The translations under genes were made by a program, and so were the position numbers. Under the pieces are notes generated by a model. That model saw only the letters and a program-made list of their open reading frames with translations. It was not told the DNA's origin and searched no databases. From contig OZ026550.1 in NCBI GenBank assembly GCA_964020155.1, forward strand, positions 3,925,852-3,989,851: 64,000 nt of DNA, read 5' to 3'. Below are positions 62,039 through 64,000 of the stretch, piece by piece (the stretch's first letter is position 1; each line of letters starts with the position of its first letter). Origin of the DNA: Chondrilla cf. caribensis (lineage: Eukaryota > Porifera > Demospongiae > Chondrillida > Chondrillidae).

Positions 62039-64000
62039 TTAGAGTTTGACAATCCTACTGTTACCACAATCAGCTACAAAAATAAACCCATTGTCATCAA
62101 CAGTTACTCCACAAGGAGATTCCAGTCCAACATATTTTACTTCATGTACACATTCTCCACTCGGTGTGAAGATGGAGAGTTTGTGAGAAATCTCGGATGC
62201 TACTACAATATGGCCATCTTCAGTGAGAGCTAGACCAGTTGGTGCTTCTAAGACATTCTTTCCAAATTGTCGAACAAAGCAGCCATCTTGTTGGAAGACT
62301 TGAACACGAATGTTGTAACTATCACTAACATACACTAAACCATCCTGAGTGATACAGATCTGATATGGACAGTTGATCTCTCCCGGCTGTGATCCATTGG
62401 ACCCGAATGAGTACTGGAACTCTCCATCCTCACTGTACACACATACCTCATGACCGCCATAGTCAGCTACAAATAATAGTCCTTTGTTGTTAACTGCCAG
62501 TCCACTAGGTCCATTGAGTTGTCTGATCCAAATTTTCTAACAAGCTCTCCATTTGGTGTGTACACTGTAATATGCTTACTGTAATCGCTGACTGCTATGT
62601 TGCCATCACTGAGTTCAACAACACCATCAGGGTCGAATCCAGCATCTCTTACACCAAATGTCTTCAATAATTTACTATTTCCATCAAAAATACATACCTC
62701 TTTGTTCTCTCCGTCTGTAGCTAACAAAGACCCACTCCTGGTAACTGACAGTGTTCGGAATTCCCTCTTCTTCTGAGGATCACTAATTTCTTGTTTGATA
62801 GTGTTCGGATAACATATCTCCAACTTCACTGGACTGCCTTTGATGTGGTCACCATTCACGGTCACAACCAGTTTGGACTGGTTAGATGGGACACACTTGA
62901 ACTCCACCCGGTATGTACCATCTCCTTTGTCCTCCACTTGACCTGACACTGGAACTCCACATGTAGTTGGAGTGAGGATTGCTCTCACATTCTCTCCTCC
63001 AAACACACACTGACTACCACTGTGGTCTCTAGTCACTACCTTGAAGCTAGGTGGCTTACTCCAAGGACGACATACCACAGTATTGTTGGCTATGTCCAGT
63101 CCTTCCATGGTACAGTTTGGAGGATGAGCTCCCAAGGACACACGATCCATTGTGGACAAGACCTTCTCTACATCATCTTTCTTCGCGTCTACAAAGTGGA
63201 TACTGGAACTGGAAGGAGGGGGCGGAGGGATGGGTGTGGATGTCAATGTGGACATTCTCTGGACCATCACTCTACGAACAGACAACTGTTCTCTTGTTGT
63301 ACCATTGTGGATGATATCCTCAGTCGTTGTCTTGAACTGCCCTAGCTGATTCATTTTGTGTTGGAGAACTTTCCTGTATTCTTCTAGGTCATTTCTTCTC
63401 TTCTTCGCAACTTCTTCCACTTCAGCAACAAGGACAGCACAGCGATTGGTGACAGCTTTGAATATGTCATTTTTCAGAGCAACAATGTTTTGTTTGGACC
63501 GATTTTCTTGTTCATGAATTCTGACAAGTTGGTTGTCAACATCTTGTAGGGAGGCGGCCATGTTTTCCATCCTCTTATCAGCTGATTTGACGCACTGAAC
63601 AAAAGGCTGCTTGTTCACCTTACCAACGTCTTCATCAACAAACACCACTCTGTGTGACTGGTGAGGACCCACAACTGGACATGCCATACAGATCACTTCC
63701 TCACAGTCTTGACAGTAGAGCTCTAATTCCTTCTTGTGAATTGAGCAGAGAGGAGATTTTCCGAGGTCAACAGAACCTTTCTTCAGCACTTCTTCTAGCG
63801 AAACGACTTTGTGTTTCTTCAGGAACGCCGCGGTTTGATGAACGCTTTGACACTCCTCACAGAGTGGACCAGGACAATCAGAACAGAATGCTACAGCTAA
63901 CTGAGGAGATTCGTGTTCGGCGTAACAGAAAGTACCTTCTTCTTCGCGCGCTCTACTGATTACTTTCCTTTTAGCGAACGAGTGGTTCGATAAACCGTCA
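62039..64000 (-). pseudogene. TRIM-NHL copy 7, -1 frameshift in NHL; 5' end beyond window
   Basis: The frame is open from the right edge (about residue 69, DGLSNHSFAKRK) through B-box 1, B-box 2, coiled coil, filamin and the first two NHL blades. Near 62518-62521 one T is missing (GAGTTGTCTG against AGTTTGTCTG). This shifts frame after FGSD and stops the protein at 62467. The last NHL blades continue in another frame to TAA at 62039. The RING and promoter are outside the window. The frameshift would remove about half the propeller. Its 3' flank differs from copies 2-6 and matches the 9.1-kb fragment. Confidence 0.85.

Overview
This window looks like nuclear DNA of an animal, most likely an early-branching metazoan such as a demosponge. 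It holds intronless TRIM genes with B-boxes, a coiled coil, a filamin repeat and NHL repeats; two-exon secreted collagens with GT-AG introns, TATA boxes and AATAAA signals; and decayed LINE, Crypton and DIRS-type elements in AT-rich, microsatellite-rich spacers. There is no bacterial operon structure. The sponge assignment is inference and only moderately secure.

The layout is a tandem array built by segmental duplication. From left to right: collagen 1 (+, 1674-4562), Crypton and LINE remnants (6.26-8.7 kb), an NHL-only fragment (9.1-9.5 kb), TRIM-NHL copies at 11.0-13.2 kb and 17.8-19.9 kb followed by old TRIM remnants, then an alternating series. The series is TRIM-NHL (-, 24879-27050, the only intact copy), collagen 2 (+, 31113-33055), TRIM-NHL (37880-40052), collagen 3 (+, 44497-46166), TRIM-NHL (50295-52462), collagen 4 (+, 55924-57609), and TRIM-NHL (62039 to beyond the right edge). 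In the series, each TRIM and the next collagen are divergent, 3.5-4.4 kb apart. Each collagen is followed by a relic RING exon of an older TRIM subfamily and, for collagens 2-4, a LINE endonuclease fragment.

The TRIM proteins are near-identical in B-boxes, coiled coil and filamin domain. They differ at a few recurring positions in each NHL blade, on what should be one face of the beta-propeller. All five copies whose upstream region is visible carry a conserved 11-bp kappa-B/Dorsal-like site 43-61 bp before the ATG. Five of the six full-length copies carry one private frameshift each. The collagens share a signal peptide, a short coiled coil, a furin-like RxRR site, a C-x-C pair and Gly-X-Y repeats dense in N-G-T sequons, but differ greatly in Gly-X-Y length. 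The most interesting reading, which is inference, is a fast-evolving recognition-type array: TRIM-NHL sensors with variable binding faces, Rel-type regulation, and co-duplicated secreted glycosylated collagens.

Mobile DNA adds datable insertions: a TA-flanked MITE with an empty site in a sister duplicon, a 218-bp foldback element with a 13-bp target duplication, and an inverted-repeat element with a telomere-like core inside a TRIM relic.
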